This document shows positions 15,462 through 23,221 of a stretch of DNA of 64,000 nucleotides, in pieces. The stretch lies in the NCBI RefSeq assembly GCF_023715685.1, contig NZ_JAMBOQ010000003.1:248001-312000 (forward strand). The letters are read 5' to 3'. Below the pieces are notes generated by a model. That model had not been told where the DNA came from and did not search any database. It saw nothing but the letters and a program-made list of their open reading frames with translations. Every line of letters begins with the position of its first letter. Position 1 is the stretch's first letter. Made by a program: the position numbers and the translations under genes. The DNA is from Priestia aryabhattai (GTDB lineage: Bacteria > Bacillota > Bacilli > Bacillales > Bacillaceae_H).

Positions 15462-16787
15462 TTGCTTCACTTAATTAATGTTCGTTTGCCAATTATGCAC
15501 GATCACGCTCTTTTTGAAGTGAAGATTTCAAATGGAATGTATACTTCTATCGTTTTACAAAACGGTTATCTTGAAGGTGACGAGTTTTTTCCGCTACACG
15601 CAGCCGTATTAGGAAAAGAAACTTCACTTGATGCACAGGGTCGTGTGCTATTACCGGGATTTATAGATATGCATATGCATCTAGACAAAGCTCATTCGCT
15701 TCCTCAAGTGCCCAATATATCTGGAACTCTTCAAGAAGCCATTGAAAATTATAGCAGCAGCCTGCCGGCATTTCCAGAAGAAGAAATTAAGCAGCGAATG
15801 TTTAAAACTGCTTTGCAGGCATTAGCTAACGGTACAACTACGATTCGAACGCATATTGATTTTGACTGCAGCATGGAAGAAGATATTTTATTTCGCAGTT
15901 TACAAGCGGCTGTCGAAGTGAGAGATGAATTAAGTCCGTATATGGATGTGCAGGTTGTTCCACTATTCTCCAACTTAGACATTGATGATGTGAATAAAAT
16001 GAGTAAAATTGAACGAGCATTCGACCTTGAAATTGATGCGATTGGAGGCTGTCCTCATTTAGCTAGAAATCCAGAAAAAGAGATTGATGCTCTGTTTTCG
16101 CTGGCTCAAGCTTATAATAAACCTCTTGATTTACATGTGGATGAAAGCGATGATCCGTCTGTTGATACAATAATTAATATTGCTCATAGAACAATTGAAT
16201 TGAATATGGAAGGAAAAGTGGTAGTGGGGCATCTTTGCTCGCTTGCAGGAATGACTGATGCAAAAGTGAAAGAAATCTTACACCTTTTGAAACAGGCGAA
16301 AATTGGAGTTGTCACATTACCTGCTTCTAATTTATATCTACAGGGAAGAGAAGATAAAGGAATTGTAAGACGAGGCATAACGCGTATTCGCGACATACAA
16401 AAAGCAGCAATTCCGATTGCTACTGCATCAGATAACGTGAACGACCCTTTCCACCCGTTTGGAAAAGCAGATTTGCTGCAAGTAGGGTTACTGACTGCCT
16501 ATGCTGCACATATGGGGAGTTCGAATGATCAGCGGCAATTGCTTCGAATGATTACAAGCATACCAGCTCGGCTGATTGGAAAAGAAAAGTATGGAGTAGA
16601 AGAAGGAAACGAAGCAAACTTTGTTCTATTAAATGTGCAGTCTGTGCAGGAAATATGGACTGAACTTCCAGAAACTCGCTTTGTTTTTAACAAGCATCGT
16701 TGGCTTAGCGTAAAAGAGACGCATCAACGGCTCGCTGATACGAACTTGACCAACCTTTGGCAGGAAAATCAAATTTTAATTGGTTAA
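15462..16787 (+). CDS. codA: Cytosine deaminase-like amidohydrolase
   Basis: A 441-residue metal-dependent amidohydrolase. GFIDMHMHLDKAH carries the HxH metal pair, LHVDESDD the next His, VVGHLCSL another, and ATASDNVNDPFHPFG the catalytic Asp region, as in CodA cytosine deaminases that make uracil and ammonia. The start is TTG 7 bp after GAGGAGGG (15448). Its leader contains a guanine aptamer, a PRPP-type aptamer and a further attenuator-like element, which fits nucleobase salvage. Related amidohydrolases act on isoguanine or other azines, so the base specificity is not certain. Confidence 0.82.
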   Translation: MLHLINVRLPIMHDHALFEVKISNGMYTSIVLQNGYLEGDEFFPLHAAVLGKETSLDAQGRVLLPGFIDMHMHLDKAHSLPQVPNISGTLQEAIENYSSSLPAFPEEEIKQRMFKTALQALANGTTTIRTHIDFDCSMEEDILFRSLQAAVEVRDELSPYMDVQVVPLFSNLDIDDVNKMSKIERAFDLEIDAIGGCPHLARNPEKEIDALFSLAQAYNKPLDLHVDESDDPSVDTIINIAHRTIELNMEGKVVVGHLCSLAGMTDAKVKEILHLLKQAKIGVVTLPASNLYLQGREDKGIVRRGITRIRDIQKAAIPIATASDNVNDPFHPFGKADLLQVGLLTAYAAHMGSSNDQRQLLRMITSIPARLIGKEKYGVEEGNEANFVLLNVQSVQEIWTELPETRFVFNKHRWLSVKETHQRLADTNLTNLWQENQILIG

Positions 16788-16795
16788 ATAGACAT

Positions 16796-16828
16796 AAAAA
16801 GAAGCTGTCACTAAAGTGACAGCTTCTT
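16796..16828. terminator. Bidirectional terminator between codA and csp
   Basis: A 14-bp stem (AAGAAGCTGTCACT with AGTGACAGCTTCTT) is flanked by A5 upstream, giving a T-run for the minus-strand cold-shock gene. It lies between convergent genes and probably serves both. Confidence 0.85.
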
Positions 16829-16834
16829 AATCAA

Positions 16835-17032
16835 TTACTTTTGAACGTTAGCAGCTTGTGGTCCACGAGCTCCATCTTCGATTTCAAATGTAACTTCTTG
16901 ACCTTCTTCAAGTGATTTGAAACCTTCGCCTTGGATAGCTGAGAAGTGTACGAATACGTCGTCTTGACCTTCTACTTCGATGAATCCAAAACCTTTTTCT
17001 GCATTAAACCATTTTACTTTACCTTGTACCAT
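16835..17032 (-). CDS. Cold-shock protein (CspB/CspD type)
   Basis: A 65-residue OB-fold RNA chaperone. RNP1 KGFGFIEV and RNP2 VFVHFSAI are intact, and its length is normal for Bacillus Csps. It binds single-stranded RNA or DNA and melts structure at low temperature. AGGAGG lies just before ATG. The ~110-nt stretch upstream of the start is long enough for the structured 5' leader usual in csp mRNAs. A TATACT at about 17146-17151 on the minus strand could be the -10, but the -35 is poor. Confidence 0.95.
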   Translation of the reverse strand: MVQGKVKWFNAEKGFGFIEVEGQDDVFVHFSAIQGEGFKSLEEGQEVTFEIEDGARGPQAANVQK

Positions 17033-17319
17033 TGTAGTACCTCCTGTGTGGAAAATCCACGAATATATTACTATCTCTGCTCAATTTCAATAAGAATCAC
17101 TTTAAAGAAAGTCTTTCTATTTGTTAACACCGAACAAGAAATAATATACCTAGTATAACACTTTTTTATAAAAAAGAAACCTTTTTTCATAAAAAAGTAC
17201 TCTGAGATAAAAATAAGTTGAAAATATGGATATATTTTGAAACGGCCGATTGGCTATTGTTTTGTGGATCGTTAGCCATCACTAAAATCTTTTATCACGT
17301 AAAAAAATGAACAGTGAGG

Positions 17320-17433
17320 TTGACAAATTGAATAAGTTGTAACTATAATGGTTACAACAGACTGAAAAGAATTAGCAATGCTATAAAAAGCTCAAATTTT
17401 TTTGTGTTAGATGTAACTATAATAGTTACATCT
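17320..17433 (+). promoter_or_regulatory. Promoter with two palindromic operators
   Basis: TTGACA (17320-17325), an 18-bp spacer and TATAAT (17344-17349) form a near-consensus promoter. A 23-bp palindrome with arms GTTGTAACTAT and ATGGTTACAAC (17336-17358) covers the -10. A perfect 25-bp palindrome with 12-bp arms AGATGTAACTAT (17409-17433) sits about 60 bp downstream. A dimeric repressor binding both could block or loop the promoter. The rest of 17033-17319 holds no gene I can see. Confidence 0.75.
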
Positions 17434-17455
17434 AAAATGAAAGGAGAGAATAAAA

Positions 17456-18088
17456 ATGAAAATTGGTATTATTGGAGCAACAGGAAAAGCAGGTCAATTA
17501 ATTATGAAAGAAGCAAAAAAGAGAGGACATGAAGTAACAGCCATTGTTCGAAATGCTTCTAAACTAAAAAATCAAACAAACGTACTTGAAAAAGATATTT
17601 TTGCCATTACTTCAAAAGATGTTGACCAGTTTCATGCTGTGGTAGATGCATTTAATGCACCTCCCGGAAGCGAACAGCTGCACGTTGAGTCTATACAATC
17701 ACTTATTAAAGCATTTCAAGGTGTTCAAACGCGACTAGCAGTAGTGGGCGGAGCAGGAAGCTTATTTGTAGACGAAGAAAAAACAACGCCTTTAATGAGC
17801 ACAGAAGGATTTCCAGCAGCTTATTATCCAACGGCTTCAAACATGGGTAAAGGTTTAAAAGAACTTGAAAAATCAAACATAAACTGGACTTATTTAAGTC
17901 CAGCAGCCTTTTTTGCCGCAGAAGGTGTTCGCACGGGTGCCTATCAATTAGGAAAAGATCACGTGATCACAAATAGTCAAAATGAAAGCTATATTAGCTA
18001 TGCTGATTATGCGATTGCTTTAATAGATGAGTTAGAGAATAAAAACTATGTAAATGAACGCTTTGCTGTAGTGGGTGAGAAAGCCTAA
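17456..18088 (+). CDS. NAD(P)H-binding NmrA/YwnB-like oxidoreductase
   Basis: A 210-residue Rossmann-fold protein beginning MKIGIIGATGKAGQLI, with the GxxGxxG dinucleotide motif at residues 7-13. It resembles the Rrf2-linked NADH-flavin reductases such as B. subtilis YwnB. Such proteins reduce flavins or quinones or act as redox sensors. A GGAGAG site precedes ATG. Twin operators control it, but no regulator is encoded beside it, unlike the ywnA-ywnB arrangement. Function beyond the family is unknown. Confidence 0.75.
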   Translation: MKIGIIGATGKAGQLIMKEAKKRGHEVTAIVRNASKLKNQTNVLEKDIFAITSKDVDQFHAVVDAFNAPPGSEQLHVESIQSLIKAFQGVQTRLAVVGGAGSLFVDEEKTTPLMSTEGFPAAYYPTASNMGKGLKELEKSNINWTYLSPAAFFAAEGVRTGAYQLGKDHVITNSQNESYISYADYAIALIDELENKNYVNERFAVVGEKA

Positions 18089-18109
18089 ATTTATGTTTGA
18101 GTCATATAA

Positions 18110-18143
18110 AAAAACAGCTTACATTTGACGTGAGCTGTTTTTT
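18110..18143 (+). terminator. Terminator after the NmrA-like gene
   Basis: AAAACAGCT pairs with AGCTGTTTT around a TTACATTTGACGTG loop that can extend the stem by AC/GT, followed by T7. Confidence 0.8.
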
Positions 18144-18261
18144 TATATAGAACAAAATAACTACAAAGCGATAGAACTGCGCATAGATTTTTTATTATTT
18201 CTTCGTTTTTCTTTCTAAAAACGATACAATACAACATAGATGACAAAAAGGAGATGAAAAG

Positions 18262-19248
18262 ATGATTCGTTTTGGCGTAATAGGAACGAACTGGATAACA
18301 GATCGACTGTTAGAATCAGCTCAGTATGTAAACGACTTTCAGCTTGCAGCAGTTTATTCTCGAACTCTTGAAAAAGCAGAAGAATTTGCAGGTAAATATG
18401 ATATTCCTCATGTATTTACTGATTTAGAGGAAATGGCAACGAGTTCTGAAATTGATGCAGTGTATATTGCTACTCCAAATGCTTATCATGCGGAACAAGC
18501 TATCTTATTTTTGAAAAATAACAAGCATGTACTATGTGAAAAACCGCTCGCAGCAAATGCAGCAGAAGTAACTCGCATGATTCAAACAGCCAAAAATCAC
18601 AATGTGTTACTAATGGAAGCGATGAAATCAACACTTCTTCCCAACTTCAAAATTATTCAAGAGAGCTTACATAAAATTGGTCCAATTCGAAAATACGTTG
18701 CGGCTTACTGTCAGTATTCTTCTCGTTATGATAAATACAAAGAAGGTATCGTGCTCAATGCCTTTAAGCCAGAGCTTGCCAACGGTTCACTGATGGATTT
18801 AGGTGTATATTGTCTTTATCCTCTGATTACGTTGTTTGGAGGGCCTCATAAAATAAAGGCAACGGCGTTTATGCTAGAATCTGGAGTAGATGGAGAAGGG
18901 TCTGTTGCTTTAGAGTACGGAGATCGAGACGCGGTCATCATGTATTCTAAAATTACAAATTCTCATTTACCAAGTGAAATTCAAGGAGAAAAAGGCAGTA
19001 TGATTATTGACAAAATACATACCGCTGAAAAGGTAGAAATTCGATACAATGACGGACGTGTAGAAGAGTTAACGGTCGATCAGCCTTATCCTGCTATGTA
19101 TTATGAAATAAATGAATTCGTAGAGCTGTTAAAGCAAGGAAAGACGGAATCTGACACAAATTCTTATGAAAATTCGTATTTAACAATGAACGTAATGGAT
19201 AAAGTACGAGAGCAAATCGGTCTTGTATACCCAAATGATAAGAAGTAA
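18262..19248 (+). CDS. Gfo/Idh/MocA family oxidoreductase
   Basis: A 328-residue NAD(P)-dependent dehydrogenase. The N-terminal Rossmann start IRFGVIGTNWIT, the EKPLAANAAEV motif (Lys of the family's catalytic EKP) near residue 93 and LMDLGVYCLYPL are standard. It oxidises or reduces a sugar, inositol or related polyol; the neighbours give no clue. AAAGGAG lies before ATG. It is flanked by its own terminator and is likely monocistronic. Confidence 0.85.
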   Translation: MIRFGVIGTNWITDRLLESAQYVNDFQLAAVYSRTLEKAEEFAGKYDIPHVFTDLEEMATSSEIDAVYIATPNAYHAEQAILFLKNNKHVLCEKPLAANAAEVTRMIQTAKNHNVLLMEAMKSTLLPNFKIIQESLHKIGPIRKYVAAYCQYSSRYDKYKEGIVLNAFKPELANGSLMDLGVYCLYPLITLFGGPHKIKATAFMLESGVDGEGSVALEYGDRDAVIMYSKITNSHLPSEIQGEKGSMIIDKIHTAEKVEIRYNDGRVEELTVDQPYPAMYYEINEFVELLKQGKTESDTNSYENSYLTMNVMDKVREQIGLVYPNDKK

Positions 19249-19250
19249 AT

Positions 19251-19281
19251 AAAAGGGAATGCTTAGATAGCATTCTCTTTT
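19251..19281 (+). terminator. Terminator after the Gfo/Idh/MocA gene
   Basis: AAAAGGGAATGCT pairs with AGCATTCTCTTTT around TAGAT, giving a T4 tail. It lies directly after the stop codon. Confidence 0.75.
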
Positions 19282-19483
19282 ACTATGTTTATAAAGAGCA
19301 TAATTGAGATTCAAAATTTCGCTGCAGCACACTTGAAAAGCAAATATGTTGAAACAAGTGCAGGGTTTTAGTATCTTTTATCTTTACTCAACCTTACATA
19401 TATAGGATTAATCAAGGGAAAGAATAGAAAGAGTGAAAAATATTCGATAATCAATCCTAGATTAAAATGATTATAAAAAGGTA

Positions 19484-19566
19484 TTGACTATAATAATAGC
19501 TCGTGTATAATAAAGTATGTAATCAATAGTTATTACTAGTTTATAATAATACTAATAATCATTATC
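19484..19566 (+). promoter_or_regulatory. ykuU promoter with PerR/Fur-like boxes
   Basis: TTGACT (19484-19489), a 16-bp spacer and TATAAT (19506-19511). About 25-55 bp past the expected start lie TTATAATAATACTAA (19541-19555), which matches 12 of 14 fixed bases of the PerR box TTATAAT-N-ATTATAA, and TAATAATCATTATCG (19553-19567), a second PerR/Fur-like half-match. These suggest peroxide- or iron-responsive repression of the peroxiredoxin. AT-rich DNA makes such matches easy by chance. The remainder of 19282-19483 shows no gene. Confidence 0.45.
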
Positions 19567-19651
19567 GAATAGTAAATAACGGTGATTGCATTAAAAATAA
19601 TACATACAAGCATAAGCTTGTGAAATACATTGTACAAGGAGAGGTTTTGAC

Positions 19652-20194
19652 ATGGCAGAACGTATGGTAGGAAAACAAGCACCACGCTTCGAAATGGAAG
19701 CTGTACTTGCAAATAAGGAATTTGGAAAAGTAAGTTTAGAAGAAAATATGAAAAATGGTAAATGGACAGTATTATTCTTCTATCCAATGGACTTCACATT
19801 CGTATGTCCGACAGAAATTACAGCTCTATCAGATCACTACGAAGAGTTTGAAGATCTAGACGCTGAAGTTGTAGGTGTTTCTACGGATACAATTCATACT
19901 CACTTAGCTTGGATTAACACAGATCGTAAAGATAATGGACTGGGAGATTTGAATTATCCATTAGCTGCAGATCCAACTCATGCAGTGGCACGTGATTACG
20001 GCGTGTTAATTGAAGAAGAAGGTGTAGCGCTTCGCGGATTATTTATTATTAATCCAGAAGGTGAATTACAATACGCAGTTGTAAACCATAACAACATCGG
20101 TCGCAGCGTAGAAGAAACATTACGTGTACTTCAAGCACTTCAAACGGGCGGACTTTGCCCAGCTAACTGGAAACCAGGTCAAAAAACACTTTAA
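19652..20194 (+). CDS. ykuU: 2-Cys peroxiredoxin (YkuU-like)
   Basis: A 180-residue AhpC/TSA-family peroxiredoxin. The peroxidatic C52 lies in MDFTFVCPTE, and the resolving C169 in GGLCPANW shows a typical 2-Cys dimer mechanism. It reduces hydrogen peroxide and organic peroxides. CAAGGAGAGG precedes ATG. A thioredoxin-like protein follows 119 bp downstream, the same order as B. subtilis ykuU-ykuV, and probably recycles it or works in the same redox response. No AhpF is adjacent. Confidence 0.92.
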   Translation: MAERMVGKQAPRFEMEAVLANKEFGKVSLEENMKNGKWTVLFFYPMDFTFVCPTEITALSDHYEEFEDLDAEVVGVSTDTIHTHLAWINTDRKDNGLGDLNYPLAADPTHAVARDYGVLIEEEGVALRGLFIINPEGELQYAVVNHNNIGRSVEETLRVLQALQTGGLCPANWKPGQKTL

Positions 20195-20313
20195 TAAACA
20201 GCGGTGGAGTAGAGGAGAAATCCCTCTACTGCTACCATTAAAATAGAGAAGATAGTTTTCTAACTAGAAAAGACGGAATATTCAGTTTTATTAATAAGGA
20301 GGAGGATTTTAAG

Positions 20314-20757
20314 ATGAAATTACGTGAACAAATGCCTGAATTAACTGGAGCAACATCTTGGATTAACGACGAAGTAACAAAGGAAGATTTAGTAGGTGAT
20401 AAAGCAACGCTTATTCACTTTTGGTCAGTAAGCTGCCATTTATGTAAAGAAGCAATGCCTGAAGTTAATGATCTTCGTGATGAGTATGATGATCAATTGA
20501 ATGTTGTAGCGGTTCATATGCCTCGTTCGGAAGATGACTTAGATATGGGTGTTATTGAGGCAATGGCAATGGGACACGATATTACTCAGCCAATTTACGT
20601 AGACAGTGAGCACAAGTTAACAGACGCTTTTGAAAATAAATACGTACCAGCATATTATGTGTTTGATAAAGAAGGCAAGCTTCGTCATTTCCAAGCGGGT
20701 GGAAATGGGATGCCGATGCTTCGCAAACGTATCGACCGCGTCTTAGGCGAAGAATAA
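20314..20757 (+). CDS. ykuV: Thiol-disulfide oxidoreductase (YkuV-like)
   Basis: A 147-residue thioredoxin-fold protein with active site SVSCHLCKEAMPE (C41, C44). CHLC differs from thioredoxin CGPC and from ResA CEPC, and the cis-Pro is in NKYVPAYYVF. There is no signal peptide, so it is cytoplasmic. It probably transfers electrons to the peroxiredoxin encoded upstream. GGAGGAGG lies before ATG, and the region between the two genes has no obvious promoter. Confidence 0.9.
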   Translation: MKLREQMPELTGATSWINDEVTKEDLVGDKATLIHFWSVSCHLCKEAMPEVNDLRDEYDDQLNVVAVHMPRSEDDLDMGVIEAMAMGHDITQPIYVDSEHKLTDAFENKYVPAYYVFDKEGKLRHFQAGGNGMPMLRKRIDRVLGEE

Positions 20758-20780
20758 TTTATACATGAGGAAATAAAAAA

Positions 20781-20812
20781 GCATTTCTGCAAGCAGAAAT
20801 GCTTTTTTTTAT
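20781..20812 (+). terminator. Terminator after ykuV
   Basis: A perfect 10-bp stem (GCATTTCTGC/GCAGAAATGC) with an AA core loop, then T8. Confidence 0.92.
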
Positions 20813-20855
20813 TTTTTAATAAGTTCTTTCTACCGTTAATAAGCATTTTATCACA

Positions 20856-20905
20856 TTGACATAAAAAACCTAATATAGTTAAATTTATATAGGAACAAAT
20901 GTTCG
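20856..20905 (+). promoter_or_regulatory. sigO promoter region with LexA-like box
   Basis: TTGACA (20856-20861) with a weak -10 TTAAAT after 17 bp (20879-20884). Next comes GGAACAAATGTTCG (20892-20905), which fits the Gram-positive SOS box CGAACRNRYGTTCG at all fixed positions except the first base. Location just past the expected start would allow roadblock repression by LexA. Both calls are sequence matches only. Confidence 0.45.
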
Positions 20906-20976
20906 ATTTTGTGTTGTTATTTTACTCTTTTCTCCCTTTTTAATAAATATAAGAAAAAAAGGAGGAGATTTGCACA

Positions 20977-21588
20977 ATGACTCAGCTCTATTCGCAGCAA
21001 GAAAAGCAGCACGACACAAAATGTATCTTTCATACATTTCTTACAAACCACAGCGCAACTCTTCAGACTCATTTAATGAATACATTTTTGACACCAGAAC
21101 GCTATGAGCGATTACAAAAAGCGGTTGTTAAAAATGATACAAAAGAACAAAGACTTCTAAACAAAGAATTTCATCAGTTTTATAGCGAAGTTAGATTGCT
21201 TCATTATATTAACAAGCTTTGCAGACATTATTCCAGAGATGCCATGCGAGTAAAAGAAAAAGAGCGTTCTTATATTCCTCTTCGCCTCCAGCAGCCGGTT
21301 GCGCTAGATGGAAACCGAACAGTTGAAGATATGGTAGGGGTACAGGACGGAGCTGTATGGGAGCATGAATTTTTAGCGAATCAACTTGAAAATCGTATTC
21401 TTCACCATGCATTTCGACAATTAACGGCCAAGCAGCAGTGTATGTTGCACTTGATTATTGTCGAACGCTGGACTCATAAAGAAATCGCTGCTTATTTTTC
21501 TATCTCTCAGCAAGCGGTTTCTAACCATTATCAACGTGCGCTAAGCAAGTTGAAAAAAATTATGAAGGTGAGTGATAGATATGTTTGA
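20977..21588 (+). CDS. sigO: SigO-like sigma factor subunit (region 4 half)
   Basis: A 203-residue protein ending in a clear sigma region 4 helix-turn-helix: LTAKQQCMLHLIIVERWTHKEIAAYFSISQQAVSNHYQRALSKLKK (residues ~148-195). There is no obvious region 2. In B. subtilis SigO (YvrI) supplies promoter -35 recognition and its partner RsoA the core-binding region 2 function. The same split is encoded here, with RsoA two genes down. GGAGGAG lies 7 bp before ATG. The stop overlaps the yvrJ start by 8 bp. Confidence 0.82.
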   Translation: MTQLYSQQEKQHDTKCIFHTFLTNHSATLQTHLMNTFLTPERYERLQKAVVKNDTKEQRLLNKEFHQFYSEVRLLHYINKLCRHYSRDAMRVKEKERSYIPLRLQQPVALDGNRTVEDMVGVQDGAVWEHEFLANQLENRILHHAFRQLTAKQQCMLHLIIVERWTHKEIAAYFSISQQAVSNHYQRALSKLKKIMKVSDRYV

Positions 21589-21727
21589 TCCTCAGTGGCT
21601 TCAACTGGTTGGAAACGTAGGATTTCCCGCTGTCCTTTCTTTTTACTTATTACTGCGTGTAGAAAACAATATAAAGCGACTTGAAGAAAAAGTGGAAGAA
21701 TTAACAATTGATTTAAGAAAGAAGTGA
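21581..21727 (+). CDS. yvrJ: YvrJ family small membrane protein
   Basis: A 48-residue protein (MFDPQWLQLVGNVGFPAVLS...) with one N-terminal transmembrane helix and a charged coiled-coil tail (RVENNIKRLEEKVEELTIDL). The WLQLVGNVGFPAVLSFYLLLRVE pattern is that of YvrJ, which accompanies SigO/RsoA in B. subtilis. It overlaps sigO by 8 bp and precedes rsoA by 4 bp, so the three are one translational unit. Its function is unknown; a membrane anchor or signal input for the sigma pair is a guess. Confidence 0.82.
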   Translation: MFDPQWLQLVGNVGFPAVLSFYLLLRVENNIKRLEEKVEELTIDLRKK

Positions 21728-21731
21728 AGAG

Positions 21732-21959
21732 ATGGAAACTCTATATGAACTTGTAAATAAAGTAAAAGCTGGAGATGAAGAAGCGTCAAGGCGTTTATTG
21801 AAAAAACTGGAACCAAAACTAAATAAAGCTGTCCAAAGCTTTTCACTACATGAGAGAGAAGACGTAAAGCAAGATTTAAAGATTAAAATTCTTTCCGCTG
21901 TTAAGACGTTTGATTTTTCCCAAACGCCAGGACTTTGGGAATTTTTACGTCATAAATAA
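21732..21959 (+). CDS. rsoA: RsoA-like co-sigma factor (region 2 half)
   Basis: A 75-residue protein: METLYELVNKVKAGDEEASRRLLKK... then REDVKQDLKIKILSAVKTFDF. The last block resembles sigma region 2 core-binding sequence (eDlvQe...l...fd). RsoA of B. subtilis (79 residues) is the essential partner of SigO, and together they form a two-subunit sigma factor. It is last in the operon and followed by a terminator. In other annotations it may appear as a helix-turn-helix domain protein. Confidence 0.78.
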   Translation: METLYELVNKVKAGDEEASRRLLKKLEPKLNKAVQSFSLHEREDVKQDLKIKILSAVKTFDFSQTPGLWEFLRHK

Positions 21960-21960
21960 A

Positions 21961-21994
21961 AAAGAGCGCTCGTTGTATCAACGCTCTTTTTTTT
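21961..21994 (+). terminator. Terminator of the sigO-yvrJ-rsoA operon
   Basis: AAAGAGCG pairs with CGCTCTTT around a 13-nt loop, then T8. The region from here to 22226 shows no gene I can support. Confidence 0.85.
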
Positions 21995-22226
21995 ATTTTT
22001 GTCGCAGTTCTACTCCTTACCTTTCAGTGGAAAATACAAAAAATAGAAAATGGATAAATATTTTAAAAAAGGTGATGTGTACACATAGAGTTTAGTAGTA
22101 TACTAACAAGTAGAATTTGTTGTGTAAAAAGAAGGTAGTCGTTCCTTACACATAGATGATTGTCTGCAACGAATAGAGTATAGAAGAGTTTTATTTATCG
22201 AATTTCAGTGTATTCTCACCACAAAG

Positions 22227-22254
22227 AAGCTGACTCAAACGTTTGAGTCAGCTT
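22227..22254. terminator. Perfect 28-bp palindrome, probable terminator of tatA
   Basis: AAGCTGACTCAAAC is followed directly by its reverse complement. It lies 20 bp past the tatA stop on the minus strand. The T-tract on either side is short, so the palindrome may act as an end-stabilising hairpin as well. Confidence 0.6.
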
Positions 22255-22274
22255 TTACAATAGATATAAGCCTC

Positions 22275-22448
22275 TTATTTAGGAGGTGCTTTTTCTTTTT
22301 CGTCTTCTTCCATAATTCCTTTTGTAGCGTTTTTAAACTCTTTTAACGTTTTTCCGGCAGCTTTGCCTAGTTCGGGCAATTTCTTTGGACCAAAAAGCAA
22401 TAGAGCGACAAATACAATTAAGGCAATTTCTCCAAACCCAAGGTTCAT
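22275..22448 (-). CDS. tatA: Twin-arginine translocase subunit TatA
   Basis: A 57-residue protein starting MNLGFGEIALIVFVALLLFGPKKLPELGKAAGK. It has one transmembrane helix, the FGP hinge and an amphipathic helix, then an acidic-basic tail ending EKEKAPPK, all as in TatA (closest in style to B. subtilis TatAy). It forms the pore for folded Tat substrates. AGGAG is 9 bp before this ATG; an in-frame ATG two codons upstream is too close to that site. No tatC is adjacent, so it is a lone tatA. Confidence 0.9.
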   Translation of the reverse strand: MNLGFGEIALIVFVALLLFGPKKLPELGKAAGKTLKEFKNATKGIMEEDEKEKAPPK

Positions 22449-22521
22449 TGTCATCTTCTCCTATTTTTTGAAAGTGTTTACAAGTTTAGTATAGCACGAA
22501 AAGAGAGGAAGTAGTACACCC

Positions 22522-22836
22522 TTATCCAGTGATTTTAAGGCCGATTACACCTGCTACAATACAAAAAATAAATAGAATTCGACGCATATCTTTTGCTTCA
22601 TGAAAGAAAAGCATGCCAAGAAGTACACTTCCGGCAGCTCCTACTCCCGTCCATATGCCGTAAGCTGTTCCAATAGGTATTTCCTTTAATGCTAAGGAGA
22701 GAAAGTAAAAACTTCCTGCACCGAAAAGTATAAATCCAATCGAAGGAAACAGTCGCTTAAATCCATCTGAAAGTTTTAAGAAAATCACAAATCCCACTTC
22801 GCAAAAACCGGCAGCTATTAATGCAATCCAAGCCAT
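22522..22836 (-). CDS. yvdR: SMR family transporter, YvdR-like subunit
   Basis: A 104-residue, four-helix small multidrug resistance protein with the central proton-binding E13 in AAGFCEVGF. G10, S42, Y59 and W62 match guanidinium-exporter (Gdx) positions, but position 16 is Phe instead of Trp. The partner encoded 1 bp upstream has W16 and lacks W62, so the pair probably works as a heterodimer, as in YvdR/YvdS and YkkC/YkkD. The likely role is proton-coupled export of small cations. It is the third gene of the TetR operon. Confidence 0.82.
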   Translation of the reverse strand: MAWIALIAAGFCEVGFVIFLKLSDGFKRLFPSIGFILFGAGSFYFLSLALKEIPIGTAYGIWTGVGAAGSVLLGMLFFHEAKDMRRILFIFCIVAGVIGLKITG

Positions 22837-22837
22837 A

Positions 22838-23179
22838 TTAAGATTCCTCTCTTTCTGTTTCTTCAGTAGAAATTAACTTTAAACCGATGATTCCAAAGAT
22901 CATTAATCCTAAAAATAAAATCTTTCCAATATTTGCTCCTTCGTCTAAAACGGTCATTCCGAGTATCGCTGTGCCAGCAGCTCCTATACCAGTGAATACT
23001 GCATAAGCTGTTCCGACAGCAATTTTTTTTAAGGCATTTGAAAAGAAATAAAAGCTGATGACAATTGTTACGATCGTAATGATTGTTGGAGTTAATTCAG
23101 TAAATCCGTGTGAATATTTTAAGCCGATTGCCCATACAATCTCGAGCAAACCAGCGATAATAAGATAAATCCAAGCCAT
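22838..23179 (-). CDS. yvdS: SMR family transporter, YvdS/SugE-like subunit
   Basis: A 113-residue SMR protein ([21 protein letters not shown]...) with the Gdx-type G10-E13-W16 set, S42 and Y59; position 62 is Phe. It resembles guanidinium exporters of the SugE/Gdx branch. It is translated ahead of the YvdR-like partner (1-bp gap) and behind the TetR gene (42 bp). A guanidine-degradation locus lies 10 kb away, but no ykkC riboswitch precedes this operon, so control is by the TetR protein. Confidence 0.82.
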   Translation of the reverse strand: MAWIYLIIAGLLEIVWAIGLKYSHGFTELTPTIITIVTIVISFYFFSNALKKIAVGTAYAVFTGIGAAGTAILGMTVLDEGANIGKILFLGLMIFGIIGLKLISTEETEREES

Positions 23180-23221
23180 TCTAATTCCTCCTTACATAAT
23201 AATAAGCCCTTTTTACAGGGC

